A stretch of DNA of 48,139 bases from positions 1-48,139 of the forward strand of contig MHHG01000031.1 in assembly GCA_001805965.1 (NCBI GenBank). Direction: 5' to 3'. The translations under genes were made by a program, and so were the position numbers. The notes below the pieces were generated by a model. It made no database searches, was not told the origin of the DNA, and worked only from the letters and a program-made list of their open reading frames with translations. Shown in pieces: positions 15,049-23,793 of this stretch; position 1 is the stretch's first letter, and each line of letters begins with the position of its first letter. The stretch is from Omnitrophica WOR_2 bacterium RIFOXYA2_FULL_38_17 (GTDB taxonomy: Bacteria > Omnitrophota > Gorgyraeia > Zapsychrales > Zapsychraceae).

Positions 15049-16293
15049 TTACGCCTTAGCCTTGATATCCTTTTTAACTTCTAGAATCTTCTTCTCCGCA
15101 AATATCTTCTCATCCAACCTCACGCCTACTCCCATATAATTCTTAAGCGGCATGAGATGGCCGTAGCGATCAATCGTGGTTTGGATCGATGCGTGACCCA
15201 GTTGGGATTGGATGAATTTTATGTTCTCTCCCTGATCTATAAGTAGGCTGGAAAAGGTATGGCGTAGATCATGGAAACGAACTCTGCGCAGGCCGGCTGC
15301 ATCAAGCGCTGTTTGGAAATTACGTTTGATCAAATTATCAGGATCGATTGGAGCACCTACCGCATTAGTAAAAATTAACTCATCAGAATTAATAGGCTTC
15401 TTGCCTTTTTCTTTTTGAGCAAACTCAATTGTCTGATTGAAGCGGTGTTTTTCTAATGCCTCTTTTAATCGCGGTGACATGATGATCGCGCGCACGGAAT
15501 ATCTTGTTTTGGGTGAATCAAACCACCAGCGTTTATCTTCTGTGCCAATATCTCTTCGTATCTTCCAACGCAAACTTCTTCGCACATAAATAGTATCGCT
15601 GTTCCAGTCAACATCACCCCACTGCAATGCTAAAATTTCACCTTTGCGCATCCCTGTTAAGATCGCGGTTAAGAAAATTGTTTTAAATGGTTCATAGCTA
15701 TGTTTCAGCAATAATCGAATTTCATCAGGATTCAAATAATCCATTTCTCTATGCTTGGTCCTATAACAATCAATATCCCATGCAGGATTATCCTCGCGAT
15801 ATTTCCACCTTCGCGCATACTTGAACATGGTCTTAAGCATCTTCATGATCTTATTAACAGTATTCGGATTAAGCTTGTCTAAAAGTTTGGCAAGATAACT
15901 TTCAATATCTTCTTGTGACATCGACGTAATATCAGCACCCTCAAAATAAGGAATGAGATGATTTCTAATGTATCCCCGATAAGTTACATAAGTGCGTTCT
16001 TTAACGCGCGGCTTTGCATATTCATTCAGCCATTTTTCAGCGAATACTTGAAAACTCGTATTTGCTTTCTCATCCTTGAAAAATGTTCCGTTATGAACTT
16101 GGGCAATAACTTCAGCCAAACGATGTTCAGCATTACGTTTATTGTGTCCAACGGTTTCTCGATACTTCTTTCCATCAATACGATACTCAATAAGATACTT
16201 TCGTTTTGAATTATGTTTGCAAGGGGCATAGCCATTATGGCCTTCTTTGCGGCAGGCGTCACATCGTGATCGGATATTTCCAGTTACTTTCAT
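15049..16293 (-). CDS. int: Tyrosine site-specific integrase of the conjugative element
   Basis: The 414-residue recombinase has an N-terminal arm-binding region with a CDACRKEGHNGYAPCKH zinc-knuckle-like stretch, a SAM-like core-binding domain (about residues 65-165) and a C-terminal catalytic domain. The first catalytic Arg is in TGMRKGEILALQWGD, the His-x-x-Arg box is HDLRHTFSSLL, the second His is in QLGHASIQTT and the nucleophile is the Tyr of IDRYGHL. All catalytic residues are intact. AAGGAG precedes the ATG. The two decayed integrase ends at 5595 and 13215 belong to the same family, indicating repeated use of this locus. The likely target is the tRNA-fMet/Met gene. Confidence 0.92.
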   Translation of the reverse strand: MKVTGNIRSRCDACRKEGHNGYAPCKHNSKRKYLIEYRIDGKKYRETVGHNKRNAEHRLAEVIAQVHNGTFFKDEKANTSFQVFAEKWLNEYAKPRVKERTYVTYRGYIRNHLIPYFEGADITSMSQEDIESYLAKLLDKLNPNTVNKIMKMLKTMFKYARRWKYREDNPAWDIDCYRTKHREMDYLNPDEIRLLLKHSYEPFKTIFLTAILTGMRKGEILALQWGDVDWNSDTIYVRRSLRWKIRRDIGTEDKRWWFDSPKTRYSVRAIIMSPRLKEALEKHRFNQTIEFAQKEKGKKPINSDELIFTNAVGAPIDPDNLIKRNFQTALDAAGLRRVRFHDLRHTFSSLLIDQGENIKFIQSQLGHASIQTTIDRYGHLMPLKNYMGVGVRLDEKIFAEKKILEVKKDIKAKA

Positions 16294-16345
16294 AATACTG
16301 CTCCTTTCGTTAAGGTCAGTATTATAGCTGTATTTCGATTACATC

Positions 16346-16558
16346 TCAAGACTTTCTTTTCTGGGGCTTCGGACCTGGTTTCCTGTCTGTCTTTAAATAT
16401 TTGATCAAAGAACTCTCTTCGATCAACCAAACTGTCCGATTGCTTGTAATATTTGCTTCTCGTCCCTTTATTTTGCCTGTACGCATTAACAAGCGTAAAT
16501 GACTCATAGAGACGCCATGCTTTTCTGACGCTTCGAAAGTGGTTAGTAACATGCGCAT
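16346..16558 (-). CDS. Small HTH protein, excisionase/MerR-type
   Basis: About 70 residues: LTTFEASEKHGVSMSHLRLLM resembles the DNA-binding helix pair of excisionase-like domains, followed by a basic wing and a basic, proline-rich tail (GPKPQKRKS). It lies between the integrase and the AlpA-like gene. Oddly, the best Shine-Dalgarno (AAAGGAG) and its ATG, seven bases downstream, are in another frame that reads an unconvincing 91-codon peptide. This product would have to start at the ATG at 16558 or 16552 without a well-spaced SD. Confidence 0.6.
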   Translation of the reverse strand: MRMLLTTFEASEKHGVSMSHLRLLMRTGKIKGREANITSNRTVWLIEESSLIKYLKTDRKPGPKPQKRKS

Positions 16559-16605
16559 ATATTATCATCTTTTTTCTCCTTTGACTAACAAAACTCAACA
16601 ATGTA

Positions 16606-16797
16606 TCAGCCTCTTAATGTTTTCGACGCATCTATTCCTCTTAAAAAACGGATCACTTCATCAGGATCGAACCGCACATACTTTCCGATCTTCACATGAG
16701 GGATCCCTTGCTGCCCCATGGATGTGCGTTGATAGATCCAACTAATTGGTACGTTCAAAACTTCTGACAATTCCCTGACTGTAATTAAATGTTTCAT
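16606..16797 (-). CDS. AlpA/excisionase-family HTH protein
   Basis: The sequence MKHLITVRELSEVLNVPISW, then IYQRTSMGQQGIPHVKIGKYVRFDPDEVIRFL, is the classic excisionase/AlpA HTH_17 layout: helix-turn-helix, a G-x-P-x-x-K-I-G-x-x-x-R-F wing and a C-terminal helix. Such proteins direct excision by the neighbouring tyrosine integrase or activate its transcription. The ATG at 16797 has AGGGGG a few bases upstream. The frame's GTG at 16800 is too close to it. About 64 residues. Confidence 0.8.
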   Translation of the reverse strand: MKHLITVRELSEVLNVPISWIYQRTSMGQQGIPHVKIGKYVRFDPDEVIRFLRGIDASKTLRG

Positions 16798-16820
16798 CAC
16801 TGCCCCCTTTCTTAAACTGC

Positions 16821-18548
16821 TTAATCCATAAGTCCTTTTAAAATTGCATTTGTTTGTTCTCTCCTTTCTTCCTTTAACTCTTCAACCTCTGATCGCTTAA
16901 GATAATATTTTTCAAACAACCTCAAACCTTGTTTCTTTCCTTCTTTGCTTTTCTTTGCATATGGTTTACTTTCTATATTTTCAAATCTTCCAAAGTTGAC
17001 GCATGTATGCGCATTATCCGTCCTACTTATAAAATAACCTTGTCCAACTTTATATAAATTCTTGATCTTATCAGGTGAAAAATGAAATTCATTGACGATC
17101 TTATTTGATGTATCACCTAGATGCATTTGATTGCCGTATTTGCCACCTGCCATTTTATAAGTTTTCTCAACCTTTCTAAACGTTCCCATGCTTTTAGCAA
17201 TCAGCTCGCATAATTCAGGATCAGTCTGTTTGAAATAAATTTTGTTTAATGTGTTTTCATCTATACGCTTCATGAAGGTTTCGGATATGCATTTCAAATC
17301 ACTTAAACTTTGATGCGCTAGTGTCACCATCATGCCGCTGCTTCTGGCCTTGTTTAACACTTCGACAAACGATTCTTCAGCAAATGATGAATACTCGTCA
17401 ATAATGACACTGACTAAAATATCTTTAGGCATCTGCCCTGTTTGAATTAATGAAGAAATATAACGTAAGTTCGCTTGTACCATTCTTGCAATACTGACTG
17501 CCTGAATTGGAAAGGCATTTGTCGGAAGCTGAAAATAGACGATCTTTCTCTGCAAAATAGCATCCGTCAAAATAATATCACTATCATCCTCATTCAATAA
17601 TGCATCGCTATGATTTAATAAGAAGTTGTTAAAACCAGCAATAACATGTTTCCATCCTCTATACTGATCTGTTAGATCTGAGATGACTTGACTGAACATC
17701 TTTAAATGAAGCGTGCCCTGCTCATTGTCCTCTTTAATGCAACCATTTATTTCAGATCGGCAAGCTTCTTTGTTTAAATAACAATAAACATCCATGGGAG
17801 TAAATGGCTTATTCAGTGAATGCAAAATATAGAAAGCATTACTGAATAGCGTCTTTGACATTTCTCTAAAGAATGAATTATCGTCCTCGAAATTGTTAAA
17901 GAACGCATCAATAATGATCTGCGGATCGACCTTACCTGTATAGAGCGGATTATATGTGCAAGATAGATCCTTGTAGACCAATGAGAACAACATGAACTTA
18001 TCTTCTTGCCCGATACTTTTCAAAATAGCATTAAGCTGATTGATTATTTCCATCTCGCCTTTGGCATCAATGATAATGATCGGACGATCCTTTAAAGCAT
18101 CCTGATAGATCAGAGGCAAAAACACACTGGTTGTTTTTCCTGTGCCTGTCATGCCAAGGATCTGCAAATGCTGGCTTCGTTGGATATCGGGAATACTTAA
18201 CGCTTCTTTATTGTCATTCTCAGCGTTAAGTCCAATAAAGGTTGCACCTTTATTGCTTTCGGATAAGTAAAATTTATCAAGGCTGCTTTGAAGACCAAAA
18301 GGGATAAAAGGAAACTTCACCCTTTCATCATTAGGCGAGACTTTTATCCCTTGCCTCCATCGATTGACCTTATCTATTATTTTTTCAACATAATGCCCAA
18401 AGACAAAATACAGCAATAAGAACAGAATGCCGAGAATGATCAGAACAGTCACTGAAAACGGCTCATTTAATTTGTCGTTGATGTAATCACGATTCCTGAA
18501 ATACACACCGACAAAGATCATCAACACTAGCATTGTTATTTCGCTCAT
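16821..18548 (-). CDS. virD4: VirD4/TraG-like type IV coupling protein
   Basis: The coupling ATPase brings the relaxosome to the secretion channel. Two hydrophobic segments occur in the first ~70 residues. Walker A follows as ILGMTGTGKTTSVFLPL with IIIIDAKGEMEI, and Walker B is VSVIIDEYSSFAEESF. A typical arginine/glutamine box region is ARSSGMMVTLAHQSLSDLK. The frame is open to 18581, but GGAG sits six bases before the ATG at 18548, which also avoids overlap with the VirB10 gene ending at 18550. Length (about 575 residues) is normal. Confidence 0.88.
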   Translation of the reverse strand: MSEITMLVLMIFVGVYFRNRDYINDKLNEPFSVTVLIILGILFLLLYFVFGHYVEKIIDKVNRWRQGIKVSPNDERVKFPFIPFGLQSSLDKFYLSESNKGATFIGLNAENDNKEALSIPDIQRSQHLQILGMTGTGKTTSVFLPLIYQDALKDRPIIIIDAKGEMEIINQLNAILKSIGQEDKFMLFSLVYKDLSCTYNPLYTGKVDPQIIIDAFFNNFEDDNSFFREMSKTLFSNAFYILHSLNKPFTPMDVYCYLNKEACRSEINGCIKEDNEQGTLHLKMFSQVISDLTDQYRGWKHVIAGFNNFLLNHSDALLNEDDSDIILTDAILQRKIVYFQLPTNAFPIQAVSIARMVQANLRYISSLIQTGQMPKDILVSVIIDEYSSFAEESFVEVLNKARSSGMMVTLAHQSLSDLKCISETFMKRIDENTLNKIYFKQTDPELCELIAKSMGTFRKVEKTYKMAGGKYGNQMHLGDTSNKIVNEFHFSPDKIKNLYKVGQGYFISRTDNAHTCVNFGRFENIESKPYAKKSKEGKKQGLRLFEKYYLKRSEVEELKEERREQTNAILKGLMD

Positions 18549-18549
18549 A

Positions 18550-19440
18550 TTATTCTCCATCGATATATACTGATTGATCAAAATAAACGATCAGCCTTTC
18601 ACCTGCGACAATAACGCCGTATCCTTCTGCCTTTTTGATCTCATCCTGCATACGTTTAGCTTCTTCTTTAAATACTTCCGCACCGCCTTCTAAAACAGCG
18701 TTGCGTGAACTTGTAGAAACCTGATCCATACCTGTTATGGCATTAGTGGTTTTCTCCTGAAAGCCCAGAAAAACGCCGCTTAAGAAACTCACAACCTTAG
18801 TCATGATCTTCTTTTTATTCTCTTTGTTGATGATAATTGCCTGAATGCCTCCTGAACCATCAAAATTCAGGCCTCTTGATTTAATCGTTACTTCTGTACC
18901 GTCATGCAGAACAATTGTTTTAAACGATACTAAAACCCTGTCCCGTTCCCTGCCCGACCTTGCTTCTCCATAGATACGGGTATCTTTAGAAAGCAAAAGA
19001 ACATTGTTAAAATAAAGATCATCAACTACCTGAACAATAACAGGCGCGCTGAAATTATTCGTTACAATGTTATGGATCAGCATGCATTCAACCATAGTGC
19101 CTAAAGGGATCTTTCGTTTAGGCACTATTTTCTTCTCTTTCTTCTCGATAACAGGCTTTTCTTGTAACTCAGGCTTCTTTTCTTCTTTCTTGTAGTCCGA
19201 CCTTATTAACGGAGTGATCACATCCTCTGTTTGTTTAATAACATCTTTCTCAGAAATAGAAACCTCTGTTATCTCCTGACGGTTAATAACCGCCTGCCCT
19301 TCTTTTTCCTTAATAACTTTCTTGTCCTGCGACACAAAGCAAGCAATAAAGACAGCAGATACGATCAATCCCCAAGTAAGCAATGAAGGAATGCGTTTGC
19401 CTGTATGATCTTTTTTGAATAAAACATCAATCATTTTCAT
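18550..19440 (-). CDS. VirB10/TrbI-like channel protein
   Basis: The 296-residue protein has a short cytoplasmic N-terminus and one transmembrane segment (LTWGLIVSAVFIACFV, about residues 20-36). A Lys/Glu/Pro-rich periplasmic stretch follows (KKEEKKPELQEKPVIEKKEK), then a beta-rich domain with IPLGTMVECML and TRIYGEARSGRERDRVLVSF, typical of VirB10/TrbI. It should span the periplasm and link the inner-membrane ATPases to the outer channel. No VirB9 partner was recognised nearby. The start overlaps the end of the preceding gene by four bases. Confidence 0.8.
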   Translation of the reverse strand: MKMIDVLFKKDHTGKRIPSLLTWGLIVSAVFIACFVSQDKKVIKEKEGQAVINRQEITEVSISEKDVIKQTEDVITPLIRSDYKKEEKKPELQEKPVIEKKEKKIVPKRKIPLGTMVECMLIHNIVTNNFSAPVIVQVVDDLYFNNVLLLSKDTRIYGEARSGRERDRVLVSFKTIVLHDGTEVTIKSRGLNFDGSGGIQAIIINKENKKKIMTKVVSFLSGVFLGFQEKTTNAITGMDQVSTSSRNAVLEGGAEVFKEEAKRMQDEIKKAEGYGVIVAGERLIVYFDQSVYIDGE

Positions 19441-20036
19441 TTGGACACCCCCTTCTCTACCGTGACTGATTTATCAGTAATGCTGAGAACCTTTAAACCA
19501 TAAGGATTTGACTCGGTAGGTTTAACCTGAAGTATACCGAATGAGAATACTTTATTCTCATCCTTATAATTCCCTTTTCGATCTATGATCGTCATTACAC
19601 CTGACAATTCCACATCAAACGGATTATCCTCCTTCTTTATTTCTGCTGAATTAACAACAAAATTAAAATATGTACCGTCTTCAATAATCGACTTATTCTT
19701 CTGATACGCCGTTAGAATCGATTTTTGAGGCACGGCGGTGAGATACTCTTTGATACCATCGATCTGATCAGGCAATGAAGTTGGAGAAAAACTTAAGTAT
19801 TCTTTTGCGATCCACTTTGTAAAATTTTTAAGGATCGTCTGATCAACTTCATAATTTTTTGTAACCAGCTTAATAATACTGTCCTCCTGCGCATAAACTA
19901 CCTGCTGAGGCCTGTTTTCTGACAAAACTAATGAAACAGCCTGCAAGATAAGCAATAGAATTAAACAAACAACAATAAACGATAAGATACGGACTGTTCT
20001 TTCTAAAATAGCCCTGTTAAATGCCAATTCGCTCAT
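19437..20036 (-). CDS. VirB8/TraE-like bitopic inner-membrane protein
   Basis: A 199-residue protein with one N-terminal transmembrane segment (SFIVVCLILLLILQAVSLVL, about residues 19-38) and a periplasmic domain of about 150 residues that fits the NTF2-like VirB8/TraE fold in size and position. Sequence similarity is weak to the eye; the call rests on topology and on its place between VirB10 and VirB6. It overlaps both neighbours by four bases (ATGA-type junctions), so this block is one tightly coupled operon. Confidence 0.65.
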   Translation of the reverse strand: MSELAFNRAILERTVRILSFIVVCLILLLILQAVSLVLSENRPQQVVYAQEDSIIKLVTKNYEVDQTILKNFTKWIAKEYLSFSPTSLPDQIDGIKEYLTAVPQKSILTAYQKNKSIIEDGTYFNFVVNSAEIKKEDNPFDVELSGVMTIIDRKGNYKDENKVFSFGILQVKPTESNPYGLKVLSITDKSVTVEKGVSK

Positions 20037-21007
20037 GATGTTCCCCCTTTCTTGGTGACCATGTTCTTGATTGCTTTAAATACACTTCTCTCAGCGTTAG
20101 ATAATCTGAAACCTGCGCCTCTTAATCCACCGCCAAAAGTACGTGTCACGATATTGCGCAAATCCCTTGATGCAATAGCACCAACCGCGCCATCAACACT
20201 GCCTGAAACACTTCCTAACGTTACACGGCTTCCTTCTTTAACTTTGCGAGTAAGAATATTTACTGCACCTATCCCTGCCATTGATGCTGCAATACCTGTT
20301 CCTATTCCATAAGTTAAACTGGTCACGATCATCGGTGAATACATAAGAACAAAACACACGGCAAAGTTCATCATGATAAACTTCTCTAATCCATCTACCG
20401 TTGGATCAATTTTGCCACTCAATGCAACGGCAATTGAAAGAACGATATGCCAAAGAATTGGCCACGATAAAACAGCTATGTACGACGTGTACCATCCCTG
20501 GACTATCCGTTTGGTTGCATCAAATATAATGAACGGGATCAAGATCGGGCCCAGCTTATAAACAATGGCAACTATCGAATAACGTACTGCCTGCATGACA
20601 TTGGAAACTATTGAATAAAAAATAAACGATAGATTGATAACTAAATTGTGAAGTGTCTTTTTACCGAATAAAGCAAGTGAAAAACCTTTCTGCTGATTAT
20701 TCTCATACACTGTCTGCATATTCTGGCTCATGACCACATACTGATTGGCTGCGCTTTGATCGGGATTGATCACCTGATCAAGTCCGACAACAATATCTTT
20801 TGATGTATCCATGATCCATGAATAATTTTGCAGAAGAAGGAACCCAATGATCAAGCGAATGATCAGCGACGTCCAGTTTGCCTTATTCTCAAAGACTCTC
20901 AAATACATCACAAAACTTGAGACAATGAACAAACTGCTTAACAGAACACGACCGAGTTCGATCATGCCTGCTAAGTCACTATTTATAACGCTTATAATAA
21001 AGTCCAT
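20033..21007 (-). CDS. VirB6/TrbL-like polytopic membrane protein
   Basis: About 324 residues with five to seven hydrophobic segments in the first 250 residues and a glycine-rich, basic tail (SGSVDGAVGAIASRD), the usual look of VirB6/TrbL. The segment around IVQGWYTSYIAVLSWPILWH carries the conserved tryptophans of the family. The frame is open to 21037, but AGGGGG lies about seven bases before the ATG at 21007 (MDFIISVINSD), which also removes an overlap with the VirB5-like gene. Inner-membrane channel component. Confidence 0.78.
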   Translation of the reverse strand: MDFIISVINSDLAGMIELGRVLLSSLFIVSSFVMYLRVFENKANWTSLIIRLIIGFLLLQNYSWIMDTSKDIVVGLDQVINPDQSAANQYVVMSQNMQTVYENNQQKGFSLALFGKKTLHNLVINLSFIFYSIVSNVMQAVRYSIVAIVYKLGPILIPFIIFDATKRIVQGWYTSYIAVLSWPILWHIVLSIAVALSGKIDPTVDGLEKFIMMNFAVCFVLMYSPMIVTSLTYGIGTGIAASMAGIGAVNILTRKVKEGSRVTLGSVSGSVDGAVGAIASRDLRNIVTRTFGGGLRGAGFRLSNAERSVFKAIKNMVTKKGGTS

Positions 21008-21017
21008 TGGATACCCC

Positions 21018-21734
21018 CTAGTTAATATCAAAGGCATTATCGGACGAGCTGATAAACCGCCTTACCCCTGAATTTTCCTGCTCTTGTTCAATAACCGCTT
21101 CCTTCAACTTTGTATTTTGATTAGAACTCTCGATACTCTGCTGTTTTACCGACTGAGACATTAAATAAATAATTTGATTCTGCATCTGCATCAAATGCCC
21201 CAATTCTTCAGCGATCTGCTTTTGCGCTCCTTTCTCATTTAATAGTTTTGAGTGATTGATAAACTGTGTGGCATATTGAGAATTGCGTTTATAGGCATCC
21301 TGAAATGAATCTGCAATTTTGTAGCTTGCTGAATTTACATCATCTGCCATTGCGATATTTTCATAATCAGATCTTGGAGTTGATACCCAGCTATCAAGCG
21401 ACCCGAAAATATCCTTCCATTCAACAGAAATATCTGCGCCATCTGAAATATAGCTGTCCAGGTCAGCCAAGAGATCCGTTGTTTCAACCACCATGTTGCG
21501 GAAATCGCTAATAAACGTAACACTATCAATTCCCTTACTTGCTTCAATAGCAAGCTGAAGCTGGCTTTTCATGGCCTTTACCTGTTCAATAGACTGCTGA
21601 AGGCGTTTAATATGCTCGGCTGTCTGAACAGCAGTCTGCTGAAGGATCGCCCAGGCATCACTAAATGCATACACAGGTGCCGCGCTGCAAACAATCATCA
21701 AACATAAAACTAAATAAAATATTACTCGTCGCAT
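21018..21734 (-). CDS. VirB5/TrbJ-like secreted coiled-coil protein
   Basis: A cleavable signal peptide is clear: VIFYLVLCLMIVCSAAPVYA with a probable AYA-F cut near residue 24. The mature part (about 215 residues) is strongly helical with long Gln/Glu/Ser-rich coiled coils, including HIKRLQQSIEQVKAMKSQLQ and a C-terminal IEQEQENSG stretch. This matches TrbJ/VirB5 minor pilus proteins. GGGGG precedes the ATG. It overlaps the lipoprotein gene by 13 bases and is followed by VirB6, as in trbJ-trbL order. Confidence 0.75.
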   Translation of the reverse strand: MRRVIFYLVLCLMIVCSAAPVYAFSDAWAILQQTAVQTAEHIKRLQQSIEQVKAMKSQLQLAIEASKGIDSVTFISDFRNMVVETTDLLADLDSYISDGADISVEWKDIFGSLDSWVSTPRSDYENIAMADDVNSASYKIADSFQDAYKRNSQYATQFINHSKLLNEKGAQKQIAEELGHLMQMQNQIIYLMSQSVKQQSIESSNQNTKLKEAVIEQEQENSGVRRFISSSDNAFDIN

Positions 21735-22084
21735 TTTGCACCCCCTTTTTTACAATTTGTTAGATCTTTATAATCCCCGCACTGCCCTGTCTTCATTCTC
21801 CAACTACTATTGGCATAATCAATCTGCCCTTGTCGGTATCCAGCCGCGTAGCCTTTTTCATATTCCGTTTTCTTTTTCTCATCAGTACTGAATACCAATC
21901 CTGCAGTAGTTCCAGCTAAACCGCCAAGAGCGGCCCCTTTAAGGCTATCTCCTCCTTGATGCCCGATGATCCCACCTAAAGCTGCGCCTGCAAGCCCTGT
22001 AACGGTTACACGTTTCTGAAGTGCTGTGCATCCGCAAAGAGCAAAAAGCAGTAACACTGTAATTAAATTCCTGATCACTCTCAT
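21722..22084 (-). CDS. Glycine-zipper lipoprotein, possible VirB7 equivalent
   Basis: A 120-residue lipoprotein precursor: hydrophobic signal then lipobox ALCGC with Cys at about residue 19. A glycine zipper follows (GLAGAALGGIIGHQGGDS and GAALGGLAGTTAGLVF), with a Lys/Tyr-rich segment (YEKGYAAGYRQGQIDYANS) and a C-terminal domain with three cysteines. In many VirB clusters a small lipoprotein (VirB7) stabilises the outer part of the channel. That role is inferred from position only. GGGAGG precedes the start. Confidence 0.72.
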   Translation of the reverse strand: MRVIRNLITVLLLFALCGCTALQKRVTVTGLAGAALGGIIGHQGGDSLKGAALGGLAGTTAGLVFSTDEKKKTEYEKGYAAGYRQGQIDYANSSWRMKTGQCGDYKDLTNCKKGGAKCDE

Positions 22085-22176
22085 GATTGCCTCCCGTGAA
22101 GATCGCTTAATAACATTCTGCGATTTTTAAGCCGTGGGAAAGTTTATACTTTCCTACGGTCAAATTAGTATTAAGT

Positions 22177-23793
22177 TTATTTTCCATATGAAACGCCGTT
22201 AGGATAATCCTCGGCGCATTTCTTAACGATCTTATACATATCCAACTTTGGATTCTCAGCCTTGACCTTCTCGTAATGATCAAGGTCTAAGGCATCGGTT
22301 GTTGCTACCCAATACTCAATCGGAGTCGGATAGATCACCATCTTGCCACTAATAGGCTTTAACCCTTTTGACTGAGAGAAGAACACTTCTGAACCTTCAC
22401 CCTTTTTCATCTGTAAAGATTCGATCAAATGCTTCTCTTGTGTATTGAATTTAAAATAATTGACTATTGATTGAAGTGACGGCGCTGAATTCTGACGGAG
22501 AATGAACCTTGTATGCGCATTTCCAAGAATCGCATCTTCAAGCCCGCCTTTTGTAAAATCACTGAGTGACTGCGTGACAGAAATTGCCCCGGCTCCGTAT
22601 TTTCTGAAAGTACGGAAAGCTTCAGCAATAAAACTGGCTGATTCAGGAGAAGATAACAGTTTCCAGCATTCATCAAGGATCAACAGTTTGCGGCGTCCGC
22701 GCTCACTCATGAACTTACCCCAGACAAAGTTTGTGATAATCGTTAACATCATTGTCTGCAACCTTTGATTTTCTAAACCCTTCAGATCAAAACAGACAAT
22801 GCTTTTATCTAAGGAAAGCGTTGATTTACCGTCTGTAAACGAACCGAACTGCCCGCCCTCAAGCCAAATACCTAAAAGCCCAACAATCTGATCAACAAAC
22901 GGTTTCCATTGATCATTACTCTCGGCAACTTGAATTAAGGCAAGCTTGTAATCGCTGAGAATTGGATAATCAACTGCCCTGTACAAAAAGCGAATGCTGC
23001 GGGAGATCAGGTCTTCTACGATCTGATCAGATTGGGCAAATCGTGAAGTCTTTCCGATCATCTGCTCAATGATCTTTGTCTTGATGACAACAATTTCATT
23101 CTGTGCTTCATTATCAAAGTCACGGAATTTCTTCTTCGCAGGAAGATCAAACAAATTGATCGTAAACTTCTCTTTTAATCCGAGGCTGATATAGTCCCCG
23201 CCCTTAAGCAGCACCTGTCTTCTGTAAGAACCGCCTATATCAATAAAAACCTCGATCGGATCATTCTTGCTGTATTGATTAATGATCTGATTAACCAAGA
23301 AGCTTTTGCCTGTTCCTGTTGCACCAATAAGAATGGAATTAAATGCAGGCAAGTCATTGGCAAATGGATCATAAGAAACTAATCCTTGGGTAGTATTGAA
23401 AAAGACTGTCTCGCCTTTACCACTTCCATGGAACTCTTTAAAACAAGGAAGCAAGTCTGCAAGATGAAGTGTCTTTAAAAGGATCCATCGTGAGGATTCT
23501 TTTGTCCATCCGGGAAGCGTGCTTAAAAATATCGGCACAACACTTCCATATCTTTCATCATGCATTTCAGCACCGTTCATGCCTGAGAATAAACGGATCA
23601 CTTCAGATGTCTTGCTTTTGACATCATCTTGAGTACCCCCATAAACATGAACCGTTAACTGCGCACGGAATAATTTTTGATTGGTCTGCTGAATTTCTTC
23701 AAGCAAAGATTCATATTGCTGGATCTTGACCTCTGCATCTTTGTTAGGAACTCCCAACATCCCTAAAAGATTGCCGTATTCGCGCCTACGCAT
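22177..23793 (-). CDS. virB4: VirB4/TraC ATPase, C-terminal part (out of frame with its N-terminal part)
   Basis: This 538-residue frame holds the ATPase of VirB4: Walker A ILIGATGTGKSFLVNQI (about residue 153), IEVFIDIGGSYRRQ, Walker B KLLILDECWKLL and the downstream SVTQSLSDFTKGG. It lacks the VirB4 N-terminal domain, which is encoded just upstream in another frame (23763-24947); the two overlap by 31 bases. The ATG at 23793 has AAAAAGG about ten bases upstream, so reinitiation is possible. A -1 frameshift at the T-AAA-AAG of the overlap would instead join the halves into one ~925-residue protein. A real or sequencing frameshift is the simplest alternative. Confidence 0.85.
   Translation of the reverse strand: MRRREYGNLLGMLGVPNKDAEVKIQQYESLLEEIQQTNQKLFRAQLTVHVYGGTQDDVKSKTSEVIRLFSGMNGAEMHDERYGSVVPIFLSTLPGWTKESSRWILLKTLHLADLLPCFKEFHGSGKGETVFFNTTQGLVSYDPFANDLPAFNSILIGATGTGKSFLVNQIINQYSKNDPIEVFIDIGGSYRRQVLLKGGDYISLGLKEKFTINLFDLPAKKKFRDFDNEAQNEIVVIKTKIIEQMIGKTSRFAQSDQIVEDLISRSIRFLYRAVDYPILSDYKLALIQVAESNDQWKPFVDQIVGLLGIWLEGGQFGSFTDGKSTLSLDKSIVCFDLKGLENQRLQTMMLTIITNFVWGKFMSERGRRKLLILDECWKLLSSPESASFIAEAFRTFRKYGAGAISVTQSLSDFTKGGLEDAILGNAHTRFILRQNSAPSLQSIVNYFKFNTQEKHLIESLQMKKGEGSEVFFSQSKGLKPISGKMVIYPTPIEYWVATTDALDLDHYEKVKAENPKLDMYKIVKKCAEDYPNGVSYGK

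Noticed and set aside
16290..16601. The frame opened by the good SD before the small HTH gene as a real protein.
   Set aside because: Its product shows no recognisable domain, while the overlapping frame encodes a clear HTH; it is kept only as a possible leader or indel signal.
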